From Achromobacter xylosoxidans A8 (GTDB lineage Bacteria > Pseudomonadota > Gammaproteobacteria > Burkholderiales > Burkholderiaceae_B), in NCBI RefSeq assembly GCF_000165835.1, contig NC_014640.1, positions 3,596,001 to 3,660,000 of the forward strand: DNA of 64,000 bases, given 5' to 3'. Shown here in pieces: positions 49,249 to 57,886 of the stretch. The stretch's first letter is position 1, and the number at the start of each line of letters is the position of its first letter. Below the pieces are notes generated by a model that saw only the letters and a program-made list of their open reading frames with translations, had not been told where the DNA came from and did not search any database. The position numbers and the translations under genes are program-made.

Positions 49249-50055
49249 TCAGAACACCGCCATCCTGCTGTTGATGAGGTCCGTGACCAGCATGTGGCCC
49301 GGCGCGTGGGTAATGCAGAACTCCGGCCGCACAGCCGCGACCACCGACTGCGGCGTCACGCCGCAAGCCCAGAACACAGGCATTTCGCCTTCGCGTATCT
49401 CCACCGGATCACCATAGTCCGGGCGGCTGATGTCGGCAATCCCGATCAACGCGGGGTCGCCGATGTGCACCGGCGCGCCGTGGACCGAGGGAAACCGCGA
49501 GGTCACCTGGATGGCGCGGATGGCGTCCGCAGCCTTCAGGGGACGCATGGACACGACTAGCGGGCCGCCGAACACGCCCGCGGCATGGGTTGGAACATTG
49601 GTGCGGTACATCGGCACGTTGCAGCCCTGCTCGATATGACGCACGGGCAGGCCGTTATCCAGCATCGCTTCCTCGAACGAGAACGAGCAGCCGATCAGGA
49701 ACGACACCAGGTCGTCGCGCCAAAGATCCCGCACGTCGGTGGGCTCGGCCACCAGCTCGCCGTTCTGCCAGACGCGGTAGCGCGGGATGTCGCTGCGGAT
49801 ATCGATGTCCTGCCCCAATTCCGGCAAGGCGGGATCGCCCGGCTCGGACATGGCCAGCAAGGGACAGGGTTTGGGATTGCGCTGGCAGAAGTGCAGAAAG
49901 TCCGCGGCCAGCGCGCGCGGCAGGATCGCGAGGTTGGCCTGCACATGGCCCGGCGCGAGGTTCGCCGTGGGGCCGGTGAGCTTGCCGCTGCGCGCATCCA
50001 GGCGCGCCTGGCGGGCCAATTCCACGCTGGTGCGCACGGCAGGGTTCGTATGCAT
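49249..50055 (-). CDS. DUF1445 family putative hydro-lyase (D-glutamate cyclase-related)
   Basis: 268 residues from ATG at 50055, which sits six bases after a GAAGGG ribosome binding site; the ATG at 50061 overlaps that site. The family motifs [31 protein letters not shown] and [19 protein letters not shown] are present. Proteins of this family are called hydro-lyases; the vertebrate relative DGLUCY turns D-glutamate into 5-oxo-D-proline. The natural reaction here is unknown. The gene lies just downstream of a LysR gene, and the gap holds a T-N11-A element also found upstream of the TRAP operon at 56.5 kb. Confidence 0.88.
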   Translation of the reverse strand: MHTNPAVRTSVELARQARLDARSGKLTGPTANLAPGHVQANLAILPRALAADFLHFCQRNPKPCPLLAMSEPGDPALPELGQDIDIRSDIPRYRVWQNGELVAEPTDVRDLWRDDLVSFLIGCSFSFEEAMLDNGLPVRHIEQGCNVPMYRTNVPTHAAGVFGGPLVVSMRPLKAADAIRAIQVTSRFPSVHGAPVHIGDPALIGIADISRPDYGDPVEIREGEMPVFWACGVTPQSVVAAVRPEFCITHAPGHMLVTDLINSRMAVF

Positions 50056-50111
50056 GTCCATCCCTTCAATGATGATTCCGGTATGGGGACATTGCACAGG
50101 AACCGCGGACC

Positions 50112-50135
50112 AGCGTCCAATCACAAGTTGCGATA
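50112..50135 (-). promoter_or_regulatory. LysR T-N11-A element upstream of the hydro-lyase
   Basis: AGCGTCCAATC, four bases (ACAA), GTTGCGATA. On the minus strand it contains T-CGCAACTTGTG-A, a LysR-type T-N11-A box. A second copy at 56712-56735 matches at 21 of 24 positions. It lies between the LysR stop (50163) and the hydro-lyase start, in the position expected for the activator site. Confidence 0.7.
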
Positions 50136-50162
50136 GACCCCGATCAATATTCCTTATCAGGG

Positions 50163-51068
50163 TTAAGCCGGATAGCGCAGCGCCTCTTCACGCGCAATCT
50201 GCTGTGCCGCCTCGGCCACCGCGCGCGGGATCTGGCTATCCGGCCCCTGCATCCAGCAAGCGGTGTAGTGCAGCGGCGGCAAGGCCGGCGCCTTCACCTC
50301 CAGGATGCGCAATTCGCCCTGCGCCAACTCTTTGTGCAGGATGACGGGCGCGATGACGGCGGTGCCGATTGCGTCCTGCGCCATCCGCACGATGACGCTG
50401 AGCGCGGAACTGCCATACATGCGCGGCGCCTCCACGCCGGCCTGCTGCAGCAACTGGCGCACGGCGCGGTGCGGATCGGTGGTCGACGGATAGGTGATGA
50501 CGGGCCATTCGGCCAGCCGCTTCAGGGCGATCGGCTGGCGTCCGACCTTGAGCTTGGGGCTGGCCACCCAGGACAGGGGGTAGTTGCAGAGATAGAGATT
50601 CTCGATGCGGGGCTCTTCCATCGGCCCCAGCAGGAACGCCAGGTCGATCTGGCGCGAGGCCAGCTGCGTCTTCAGCACCGTGGTCGTATCCACCTGGATC
50701 TCGACCATCAGCGCCGGATAGACGTCGTGCAGATGCTCCATCAAGGTAGGCAGCCAGGTATGCACGATGGTTTCCGAGACGCCCAGCCTGAGCGTGCCGC
50801 TCATGACGCTCTTGGCGCGCGCGGCCTCCTGCATGTCGCGCCGCATCTGCAGCATGCGCTCCGCATGCGACAGCAGTTCGCGGCCCTTGCCCGTCAGCTT
50901 GATGCCGCGGGTGTCGCGGTCGAACAGACGCACGCCCAGATCCGATTCCAGCGACGCGATGCGCTGGGAAATGGCGGGCTGGGTGGCGTTGAGCTTCTCG
51001 GCCGCGGCCCGGAACCCGCCCAGGGTGGCGACCCAGAAGAAGGTCTCGATATTGCGCAGATCGATCAT
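50163..51068 (-). CDS. LysR family regulator, copy 1 of a paralogous pair
   Basis: 301 residues. The helix-turn-helix ([21 protein letters not shown]) and effector domain are complete. Its first 50 residues differ from those of the LysR at 56894-57799 at about eight positions, and the two have the same length. It lies upstream of the hydro-lyase on the same strand and downstream of the amidase gene. It likely controls the hydro-lyase and, through the shared element, possibly also the TRAP operon. Confidence 0.93.
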   Translation of the reverse strand: MIDLRNIETFFWVATLGGFRAAAEKLNATQPAISQRIASLESDLGVRLFDRDTRGIKLTGKGRELLSHAERMLQMRRDMQEAARAKSVMSGTLRLGVSETIVHTWLPTLMEHLHDVYPALMVEIQVDTTTVLKTQLASRQIDLAFLLGPMEEPRIENLYLCNYPLSWVASPKLKVGRQPIALKRLAEWPVITYPSTTDPHRAVRQLLQQAGVEAPRMYGSSALSVIVRMAQDAIGTAVIAPVILHKELAQGELRILEVKAPALPPLHYTACWMQGPDSQIPRAVAEAAQQIAREEALRYPA

Positions 51069-51145
51069 GGCGGCGGCGTCCGGCTATGCAGCCGCCATCT
51101 TAGCGCCCGGGACGGGCCGGCGGCCGCGTCCGCCCCGGCCTTGCA

Positions 51146-52495
51146 TCACTGGCCGGCGTACAGCGCTTCCACCGCCAGGCCGATGCTCAGGATGCGGCGG
51201 TCAGTACCATTGCTGCCCGCGATCATCAGCCCCACCGGCGCCGTGCCGGACGCATGGCAAGGCAGCGACAGCGCGCAGCCATCCAGGAAATTGATCAGCG
51301 TCGGATTGCGCAGGATCAGGCCGTTGGCCGCGTAGTAGGCGTCGTCCGAAGCCTGCAGGTCGGCCACTGCCGGCGCCACGATCGGCGTGGTCGGCATGAT
51401 CAGGGCGTCATAGCCCGCGATGCGGCGGTCCACCGCCGCCACCCAGGCTTCGCGCGCGTCCAGCAGGTCCAGGTAGTCGGCCGCGCTCATGTCCTTGCCG
51501 CGCATGATGCGCGACACCACGCGCGGGTCATAGCGCTTGCCGGCGCGGGCGATCAGGTCGCGGTGCCAGGCCCAGGCCTCGGCGGCGGTGAAGCCGCCCT
51601 TGGCGTTGATGGCGGCCAGTTCCGCGAATTCCGGAATCGCGATCTCTTCGACCAGCGCGCCCGCGTCCTTCAAGCGGCTGACCGCGGCCGCAAAGCTGTC
51701 GGCGACGTGCTTGTCCATGGCGTCCAGCGCCAAGGTGGTCGGGATGGCCAGGCGCAAACCGCGCAGCGCCGCCGCTTCCGGCACCGGGCCGCCGTCGCCG
51801 GACAGGATGGCATCCAGCTCGGCGCAGCAGCGCACGCTGGCGGCGATGGGACCAATGGAATCCAGGTTGGCCGACAGCGGCAGCACGCCTTCCATGGAGA
51901 CGCGCCAGGCGCTGGGCTTGAAGCCCGTCAGGCCGCAAAGCGCGGCGGGGATGCGCACCGAGCCGCCGGTGTCCGAACCGATGGCGGCTGCCGCCATGCC
52001 GTCGGCGACCGAGACGGCGGCGCCCGAGGACGAGCCGCCGGGAATGCGGCCGGTGGCGCGGTCGTAGGGATTCAGCGGCGTGCCGTAGTGGGGGTTGATG
52101 CCCAGGCCCGAATAGGCGAACTCGGTCATGTTGGTGCGGCCGATGATGACCGCGCCCGCCGCCACCAGGCGGCGCACGACTTCAGCGTCGGCGTCGGCCG
52201 CCGGCTCGCCTTCGCGCGCCACGGAACCCGCCATCGTAGTCTCGCCCTCGATGTCGAACAGGTCCTTGATGCTGATGGGCAAGCCCTCGATCGCGGAGCG
52301 GACGATGCCGGCCGCGCGCAGCGTGTCGGACGCCTGCGCCTGGGCCAGCGCCGTATCGGCGTACAAGCGGGTGTAGGCGCGCGCGCCCTCGCCCGCTACG
52401 TCCTGGGCGCGGGCCAGTGCGGCCCGCGTCAGTTCCACGGAGCTGCTGCGGCCCTCTTGCAGGGCCAGGGTCAGATCATTCAGAGTCGAAACCAT
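51146..52495 (-). CDS. Amidase (amidase signature family)
   Basis: 449 residues from ATG at 52495; the ATG at 52501 is embedded in the AGGA ribosome binding site, so the later start fits better. The Ser-cisSer-Lys triad is visible: Lys in PISIKDLFD, the cis-Ser in GGSSSGAAV and the nucleophile in GSDTGGSVRIPA. The family hydrolyses amides, ureas such as allophanate, or aryl amides to acid plus ammonia. It follows the DUF2848 gene in the same direction with an 83-base gap that holds a strong dyad. The substrate is unknown. Confidence 0.92.
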   Translation of the reverse strand: MVSTLNDLTLALQEGRSSSVELTRAALARAQDVAGEGARAYTRLYADTALAQAQASDTLRAAGIVRSAIEGLPISIKDLFDIEGETTMAGSVAREGEPAADADAEVVRRLVAAGAVIIGRTNMTEFAYSGLGINPHYGTPLNPYDRATGRIPGGSSSGAAVSVADGMAAAAIGSDTGGSVRIPAALCGLTGFKPSAWRVSMEGVLPLSANLDSIGPIAASVRCCAELDAILSGDGGPVPEAAALRGLRLAIPTTLALDAMDKHVADSFAAAVSRLKDAGALVEEIAIPEFAELAAINAKGGFTAAEAWAWHRDLIARAGKRYDPRVVSRIMRGKDMSAADYLDLLDAREAWVAAVDRRIAGYDALIMPTTPIVAPAVADLQASDDAYYAANGLILRNPTLINFLDGCALSLPCHASGTAPVGLMIAGSNGTDRRILSIGLAVEALYAGQ

Positions 52496-52531
52496 AGTCA
52501 TCCTAGTGCCGCCTTGCGGCATGAGTGCAAA

Positions 52532-52555
52532 CAGGCGCGCCCGCGGGCGCGCCTG
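52532..52555. repeat. Perfect 24-bp palindrome between the DUF2848 and amidase genes
   Basis: CAGGCGCGCCCG followed by its exact reverse complement, with no spacer. It may form a hairpin that reduces read-through from the DUF2848 gene into the amidase gene. No T-run follows. Confidence 0.5.
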
Positions 52556-52578
52556 GCGATAGGCGCCGGAGGCCGGAA

Positions 52579-53262
52579 TCAGGCCACCACGGGCAGCGTC
52601 TCGACATGATAGCGGTGACGCAGGCTGCGCTGGCGGCGCGGGTCGTGCAACTCCATCGTGAAGTCGGCCGAGGGGCGGATGCCGCCGATCGCGCCGACGG
52701 TGCCGCAGGTCATGCCGGCGCCCGCCGGCAGCACGGCCGAGCCGCCGGTGTAGCCGGCGACCAGATCCTGCGGCGTGCGCAGCGACGCCAGCGGACCCTC
52801 TTGATACAGCACTTCCACGCCGTTCTCGACGATGTAGGAACGGATCACGAGTTCGTCCCAGTAGTCGGCCACATCGGCCAGGCGCCAGGCGCTATTGGCC
52901 AGCGGCTTGACGCAGACCTGCTTGGACATCGCCACGCTATAGGTCTCCAACTTGCGGTCGGTGTGATCCGAGGCGATGCTGACGTACATCTCGCCGTCCA
53001 CCGCGAACACGAAGGTTTCCACTTCGCCCGAGGAGTCCTCGCCCAGGGCCTGCACAGTTTCCTTCTGGGTCAGCTGGTTGTCGGCGATGCGGTAGTACAG
53101 CGGCACGCTGCTGGGACGCGGCACGCCGATGGCGGCCAGTTCTTCGATGTGGTGCTCGATCGCGGCGATGTCGCGTCCGGCCCAGCCGGCGACGATCAGG
53201 GTGTCGAACTCGACTTCGACCTGGCGGGGTTGCGAATCTTCGATCTGGAATACGGCTTTCAT
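52579..53262 (-). CDS. DUF2848 family protein
   Basis: 227 residues. I recognise the family (DUF2848) but not a function. Conserved features include VEFDTLIVAGWAGRD, PLYYRIADNQLTQKE, GEVETFVFAVDGEMYVSIASDHTDRKLE and a glycine/cysteine-rich MTCGTVGAIGGI. The fold is probably related to fumarylacetoacetate hydrolase/hydratase enzymes (inference). It lies between the TRAP large permease and the amidase, 72 bases after the permease, so it is probably part of the same transcription unit. In this setting a lyase or hydrolase of a small acid is likely. Confidence 0.85.
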   Translation of the reverse strand: MKAVFQIEDSQPRQVEVEFDTLIVAGWAGRDIAAIEHHIEELAAIGVPRPSSVPLYYRIADNQLTQKETVQALGEDSSGEVETFVFAVDGEMYVSIASDHTDRKLETYSVAMSKQVCVKPLANSAWRLADVADYWDELVIRSYIVENGVEVLYQEGPLASLRTPQDLVAGYTGGSAVLPAGAGMTCGTVGAIGGIRPSADFTMELHDPRRQRSLRHRYHVETLPVVA

Positions 53263-53334
53263 ATCTGTCCTGCTGAAATAAGGGAGTGAAGGACGCGGCG
53301 GCTCGCCGCGCCCGGAATGTCTATGGAATGAAGG

Positions 53335-54618
53335 TCAGCCGAACACGCGCGGCAGCCACAGCGCCACGTCCGGCCAGAAAGCCAGCAGCGCCAGCATCAC
53401 GAACATGGCCAGCACGAACGGCAGACTGCCGACGATGACCGCGCTCATGGAACCGCTCTTGCGCAGGCTTTGCACCACGAACAGGTTCAAACCGACGGGC
53501 GGCGTGATCAGGGCGGCCTCGACCAGGATGATGATGACGATGCCCAGCCAGATGGGATCGAAACCCAGGCCGATCATGATGGGCGCGACGATGGGGATGG
53601 TCGTGATCATCATGGACAGCGTTTCCATGAAGCAGCCCAGCACCAGGTAGAAGATCACCACGATCAGCAGCATCCAGCCGGGCGACAGGCCCAGGCCCGT
53701 GATCGACTTGGTCAGTGCATCCGTCAGACCGGTAGCGGACATGACGAAGTTCAGGAAGCTGGCGGCCACCACGATCAGCATGATCATGGCCGTCGACCGC
53801 ATGGTGCCTTCCATGACCTCGCGCAGCATCGACCACGACAGGCGGCGGAACCAGGCCGCCAGGATGAAGGCGCCCAGCACGCCCAGCGCGGCCGCTTCCG
53901 TCGGCGTGGCCAGGCCGGCGTAGATGGAGCCCACCACCAGGAAGAAGATCCCCATGGGCGGCGCCAGGTGCACCAGGCTGGCGATGCGCTGGCCCCAGGT
54001 CGCCTGGATCTTCTTGCCGCCCCAGGACGGCTTGGCAACGCAGGCGATGACCACCGTCAGCATGAACAGTGCGGCCATCGCGAAGCCCGGGATGATGCCG
54101 GCCAGGTACAGCTTGGGCACCGACGAATTGGTCAGCACGCCATAGATGACCAGGTTGATCGATGGCGGGATCAGGATGCCCAGCGTACCGCCGGCAGCCA
54201 GGCTGCCCAGGAACAGCGGCTCGTTGTAGCCGTACTTGCGGATCTGCGGGATGGCCACGGTACCCACGGTCGCGGCGGTCGCCACGCTGGAGCCGGAGGT
54301 GGCCGAGAACAGCGTCGAGGCGCCGATGTTGGCGTGCATCAGCCCCCCCGGCAGCCACGACAGCCACAGGCTCATCGCGCCATACATGCGTTCGGCGAAA
54401 CCGGCGCGCAGCAGCACCTCGCCCAGCATGATGAACAGCGGAATCGCCACCAGCAGGAACTCGTTGTTGGTGCTCCAGGACACTTCGCCGATCGCGCGCG
54501 TCAGCGGCAGCATCGAGAACAGCGGGTCCAGGATCAGGCCCAGCACGCCCAGCGCCGCGCCCACCGGAATGGACAGGCCGATCAGCACCAGGAGCAGTAT
54601 CAATGCGGTGGAAATCAT
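53335..54618 (-). CDS. TRAP transporter large permease (DctM family), second system
   Basis: 427 residues with about 12 membrane helices, from the ATG at 54618 that overlaps the small-permease stop (ATGA). The conserved FSATSGSSVATAATVG, AAGGTLGILIPPSINLVIYG and EAALITPPVGLNLFVVQSLRK motifs are present. It belongs to the same family as the permease at 41683-42984 but the proteins differ throughout. It imports the substrate of this cluster. Confidence 0.95.
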   Translation of the reverse strand: MISTALILLLVLIGLSIPVGAALGVLGLILDPLFSMLPLTRAIGEVSWSTNNEFLLVAIPLFIMLGEVLLRAGFAERMYGAMSLWLSWLPGGLMHANIGASTLFSATSGSSVATAATVGTVAIPQIRKYGYNEPLFLGSLAAGGTLGILIPPSINLVIYGVLTNSSVPKLYLAGIIPGFAMAALFMLTVVIACVAKPSWGGKKIQATWGQRIASLVHLAPPMGIFFLVVGSIYAGLATPTEAAALGVLGAFILAAWFRRLSWSMLREVMEGTMRSTAMIMLIVVAASFLNFVMSATGLTDALTKSITGLGLSPGWMLLIVVIFYLVLGCFMETLSMMITTIPIVAPIMIGLGFDPIWLGIVIIILVEAALITPPVGLNLFVVQSLRKSGSMSAVIVGSLPFVLAMFVMLALLAFWPDVALWLPRVFG

Positions 54619-55235
54619 GCGGCTTCTCCCTTCACCATGCGCTCGCCGGCGGCGGCTTCCTCGTCGGCCTCTTCCTGCGCCGAACGCACGCCGCAAATGT
54701 TCTTGACGAGTTCGATGTCGCCCGTGACCAGCGCGGCGGAGGCGCGCGCCAGCATCAGCGCGACCGTGATGCACATCCAGCCCAGGCCCAGCAGCCACAG
54801 GCCCTGCGGAATCCACAAGGGCGTGGCCAGCGGCGTGTTGGCGGCGGATTTCTGCGCCCAGGAGGTCTGCACCACCTCGGACGCGTAGTAAGTCAGGTAG
54901 ACCATGAAGACCGCCAGGGCCACCATGGAGATCCAGTCCAGCACGGCCGCGATGCGCACCGGCATGTACTGGTAGACCACGTCCACGCGCACGTTGGCGC
55001 GTTGCAGCGTGGCGAACGCCAGCGCCCACGAGGTGCTGATGGCGAAAGCGTAGCTGGACAGCTCATCCGCGCCGCCCGTCGTGAAGCCCAGGAATTTGCG
55101 GGCCAGCACGTCAAACGAGATCAGCAGCACGCTGGCCACCGTCAGTGCGCCGCCGGCCCACACGGCCACGCGAGAGAAGCTCTCAGCGCGCCGCAATAGC
55201 CCGCCCAGCAGGCGAAAGTGTTCAGTTTGAGTCAT
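54615..55235 (-). CDS. TRAP transporter small permease (DctQ family), second system
   Basis: 206 residues, longer than the usual 160-190, with four membrane helices and a longer C-terminal tail (AALVTGDIELVKNICGVRSAQ, then an acidic EEADEEAAAGE stretch). It overlaps the large permease by four bases. A 191-base gap containing repeated DNA separates it from the binding protein upstream. Confidence 0.93.
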   Translation of the reverse strand: MTQTEHFRLLGGLLRRAESFSRVAVWAGGALTVASVLLISFDVLARKFLGFTTGGADELSSYAFAISTSWALAFATLQRANVRVDVVYQYMPVRIAAVLDWISMVALAVFMVYLTYYASEVVQTSWAQKSAANTPLATPLWIPQGLWLLGLGWMCITVALMLARASAALVTGDIELVKNICGVRSAQEEADEEAAAGERMVKGEAA

Positions 55236-55293
55236 GAGTAAAACCTTTGCAGGGTCGGGCGCGCAGCGCCCTCCCAGCTATGTAACGAACGAT

Positions 55294-55424
55294 CCCATAG
55301 GGACGCCACGAAGCCGGCTATGCCGATCTGCAGCGACTCCCCCCATCGGGATGCCGCGGGTCCGGCTCAGCCGGTCCGCAGGCATGCCCCCCCTGGGGGG
55401 GGAAGCGCGCAGCGCTTCGGGGGG
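55294..55424. repeat. Tandem 48-base intergenic repeat and adjoining hairpins
   Basis: Two imperfect 48-base copies (55294-55341 and 55342-55389) both begin CCCAT and share CCGGCT, CCG and CAG blocks at the same offsets. They are followed by runs of C and G (55387-55402), a short hairpin AAGCGC-GCA-GCGCTT (55403-55417) and another G run. Composite GC-rich elements of this look occur between genes in Bordetella and Achromobacter. They lie between the binding-protein and small-permease genes of the TRAP operon. They could lower expression of the membrane subunits relative to the binding protein. Confidence 0.65.
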
Positions 55425-55426
55425 AA

Positions 55427-56473
55427 CTACTTGCTGGCAGTCAGGCCCAGCGTCTTGCCGACCGTCGCGTTGAAGTCCTTCACGCACTGGGCCGAGCAGC
55501 GCGCGGCCCACTTGGGCAGCACGGCTTCCTCGGTGACCTTCTTCAGCAGCGCGCGGTCGGCGTCCGAGGGCTGGACCAGGACCATCTTGCCCTTGACCGG
55601 GAACGGGCAAGCGGCAGCGCCCGTGTTGCAGTCATAGCCTTCCTGCGTCTGGCGTGCGGCGGCGTCCCAGATGTTGTCGACCAGGGTCTTCACATTGGTC
55701 TGCAGGAACGTGCGCACCTTGGGATCCAGCTTGTCCCAGGCCTTCTGGTTCACGGCGTGGATCTGCTGATTCCAGTTGATCGGCAGCGCGACCAGGTGCG
55801 TCGACACTTCGTACCACTTGGCCGAATAACCCGACAGCGAACCCGTGATGGCGCAATCCACCACCTTGTTCTGCAGCGCGGGCACCACTTCGCCGAAGGC
55901 CATGGTCACGCTGGAACCGCCCAGCGCCTCGACGAACTCGGCGGTGGTGCGGCTGCTGGTGCGGACCTTCTTGCCCTTGATGTCCGCCAGGCTCTTGATT
56001 TCGGCGTTGCAGAACAGCACTTGCGCGGGGTAGGTGGAAATGCCCAGCAGCTTGACGTTGTTGCCTTCGCCATACAGCTTGGCGTAGACCGGCTCGAACG
56101 CGTCGGTAACGGCGCGCGCGGTCTTGACGTCAGGCGCCAGGCCGGCCAGGTCGATCGCTTCGTTGATGGGGTTGTCGCTGGCGAAGTACGCCAGGGTGGC
56201 GGTGCCGAACTCGACCACGCCCTGCGACATCAGGCGCAGCAGTTCGGGACCCTTAAGGCCCATTTCGTTGAAGCCCTTGATATCTGCCGTGACCTGCCCC
56301 TTGGACAGCTCGGGAATGGTCTTGGTCCAGAACGGCTTTTCGTAATCGTTGTAGGCGGTCAGGTTGCTCAGGCCGCCCACGACCTTCAACTGCGTCTTGG
56401 GCAGGTCCTGCGCCTGGACGGCGCCGGCCAGCAAGCCGGCGGCGACAGCGGCGAAAACTAGCGACTTCTTCAT
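55427..56473 (-). CDS. TRAP transporter substrate-binding protein (DctP family), second system
   Basis: 348 residues from ATG at 56473, eight bases after AGGAG. The signal peptide is cut near AVQAQD. DctP features include VRTSSRTTAEFVEALGGSSVTMAFGEVVPALQNKVVDCAI, with the substrate arginine in KVRTSSR. Four Cys near the C-terminus (YDCNTGAAACPF and ARCSAQCVKDF) could make two disulfides, which is uncommon. It is only distantly related to the DctP at 40208. A paralogous LysR lies upstream, with a LysR box in the gap. Confidence 0.93.
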   Translation of the reverse strand: MKKSLVFAAVAAGLLAGAVQAQDLPKTQLKVVGGLSNLTAYNDYEKPFWTKTIPELSKGQVTADIKGFNEMGLKGPELLRLMSQGVVEFGTATLAYFASDNPINEAIDLAGLAPDVKTARAVTDAFEPVYAKLYGEGNNVKLLGISTYPAQVLFCNAEIKSLADIKGKKVRTSSRTTAEFVEALGGSSVTMAFGEVVPALQNKVVDCAITGSLSGYSAKWYEVSTHLVALPINWNQQIHAVNQKAWDKLDPKVRTFLQTNVKTLVDNIWDAAARQTQEGYDCNTGAAACPFPVKGKMVLVQPSDADRALLKKVTEEAVLPKWAARCSAQCVKDFNATVGKTLGLTASK

Positions 56474-56893
56474 GGACAAAACTCCTAGCTGGCGGGATGG
56501 TATGCCGCGCGCCGGATCCCGTTATCCTGGCGGCGCGCGGTGGCAATCGGAGAGTCTGGAGATCAGCCGCGCAACGACAGGCATCGCGCCTGCGCGGCTT
56601 GGCTTGCCGCCCGGGTCTGGGAATGGGACATACGCTGGTTCATGCTTCCCCCGCTCTATGCATCCAGGCGATCGTTATTGATGTGCCGCCATTGCAGCGT
56701 CAGGGGCGCGGAGCGTCCAATCGTATGTTGCGATACGGGGGTATAAATTTTTCTTTGGTCTCGCCCGGCAGGCGCGTTGCGTTTCGCGCAGACGACGCAG
56801 TGGCGCGGCTCAGCGGGCAGCTAGCCACGCCGGGCCGCAGCCCTGCCAAATGGCTGATTGCGCCGCCCTCGCGACGCCTGCTGGGGTAAACAC
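56474..56893 (-). promoter_or_regulatory. Long control region between the second LysR and the TRAP operon
   Basis: 420 bases without a credible gene. It contains the LysR element at 56712-56735 and, just beyond it, an AT-rich stretch (GTATAAATTTTTC at about 56741-56753). The rest is ordinary GC-rich sequence with no strong hairpin. The element lies about 240 bases from the dctP-like start, so a long leader or a distal activator site is implied. Confidence 0.5.
56712..56735 (-). promoter_or_regulatory. LysR T-N11-A element upstream of the second TRAP operon
   Basis: AGCGTCCAATC, four bases (GTAT), GTTGCGATA. On the minus strand it reads T-CGCAACATACG-A, a T-N11-A box. Outside the four central bases it is identical to the element at 50112-50135, and an AT-rich stretch follows both. 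Conservation of non-coding sequence 6.6 kb apart, each time below a paralogous LysR gene, argues for a shared operator. Confidence 0.72.
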
Positions 56894-57799
56894 CTAGATA
56901 GGCACCCCGTCCGCTGCCTGCTCGGCCACCTTCTGGGCCATCTGAGCGATGACGCGCACCGCGTGGCTATCCGGCCCCTGGACCCAGGTCGCCGTGAAAT
57001 TCAGTTCCGGCAAGGGATCGGCCTGCACGCACAGGATGCGCAGTTCGCCGCGGGCCAATTCCTTGCCAAGGAAAACAGGCGCGATCACGCTGGTGCCGAT
57101 TGCATCCTGGGTCATGCGCACCATCATCGACATCGACGCGCTACCGTACATGCGCGGCGCGGTCACCCCCGCACGCGTCAGCATGTCGCGCACCACGCGG
57201 TACGGCGCGCTGTTGGAGGGATAGGTGATGATGGGCAGCTTGCCGATCTGCTCCAATGTCAACGGTTCGGGTCCAAGGTCCAGCACCGGGCTCGCGACCC
57301 AGGCCAGCGGATAGGTGCAGAGCGGCAGATTTTCGACCCGCGCCTCCAGCACAGGTCCCATCAGGAAGGCCAGATCGATCTGGCGCGACATCAGGTGCGA
57401 ACGCAACACATGGGTCGTGTCGACCTCGATCTCCAGCACCAGCGCCGGATAATTCGAATGGATCAGTTCGATCAGCGTGGGCAGCCAGGTCTGCACGATG
57501 GTCTCGGCCACGCCGATGCGCACCGTGCCGCTCATGACGTTCTGCTCGCGCGCGGCCTCGAACATGTCGCGCCGCACCTGCAGCATGCGTTCGGCGTGCG
57601 ACAGCAGCTCGTGCCCCTTGGCGGTCAGCTTCACGCCGCGCGCCTCGCGCTCGAACAGGCGCACGCCCAGGTCGGCCTCGAGCGAGGCAATGCGCTGCGA
57701 TACCGCAGGCTGCGTGGTGTTGAGCTTGTCCGACGCGGCGCGAAAGCTGCCCAGCGTGGCTACCCAGAAAAAAGTTTCGATATTGCGTAGTTCGATCAT
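56894..57799 (-). CDS. LysR family regulator, copy 2 of a paralogous pair
   Basis: 301 residues from ATG at 57799 ([19 protein letters not shown]); a longer frame lacks support. The helix-turn-helix is SFRAASDKLNTTQPAVSQRI. It matches the LysR at 50163-51068 along its whole length, including [33 protein letters not shown] and RMTQDAIGTSVIAPV. The nearly identical recognition helices explain the shared DNA element. The effector pocket regions differ more, so the two may respond to different compounds. Confidence 0.94.
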   Translation of the reverse strand: MIELRNIETFFWVATLGSFRAASDKLNTTQPAVSQRIASLEADLGVRLFEREARGVKLTAKGHELLSHAERMLQVRRDMFEAAREQNVMSGTVRIGVAETIVQTWLPTLIELIHSNYPALVLEIEVDTTHVLRSHLMSRQIDLAFLMGPVLEARVENLPLCTYPLAWVASPVLDLGPEPLTLEQIGKLPIITYPSNSAPYRVVRDMLTRAGVTAPRMYGSASMSMMVRMTQDAIGTSVIAPVFLGKELARGELRILCVQADPLPELNFTATWVQGPDSHAVRVIAQMAQKVAEQAADGVPI

Positions 57800-57886
57800 C
57801 AGCCTGTTCCCCCGGCGCGATGAGCGTATCATGTCAGCCGCCCGGTGCCCGCAAGCCGGCGTCCCAGCCAGATAAGGAGTTTGTCG

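Noticed and set aside
49067..49560. Small plus-strand frames between the liv operon and the hydro-lyase
   Set aside because: No family resemblance or convincing ribosome binding site, and most of their length is antisense to the hydro-lyase.
55234..55473. Repeat-bearing frame with a 16-residue periodic peptide between the TRAP genes
   Set aside because: It lacks a good start site, spans intergenic repeat DNA and overlaps the dctP 3' end in antisense.
50163..57799. The two similar LysR genes as ends of a transposon or a recent segmental duplication
   Set aside because: They diverge throughout the effector domain, there are no transposase genes or terminal repeats, and the genes beside them are unrelated.
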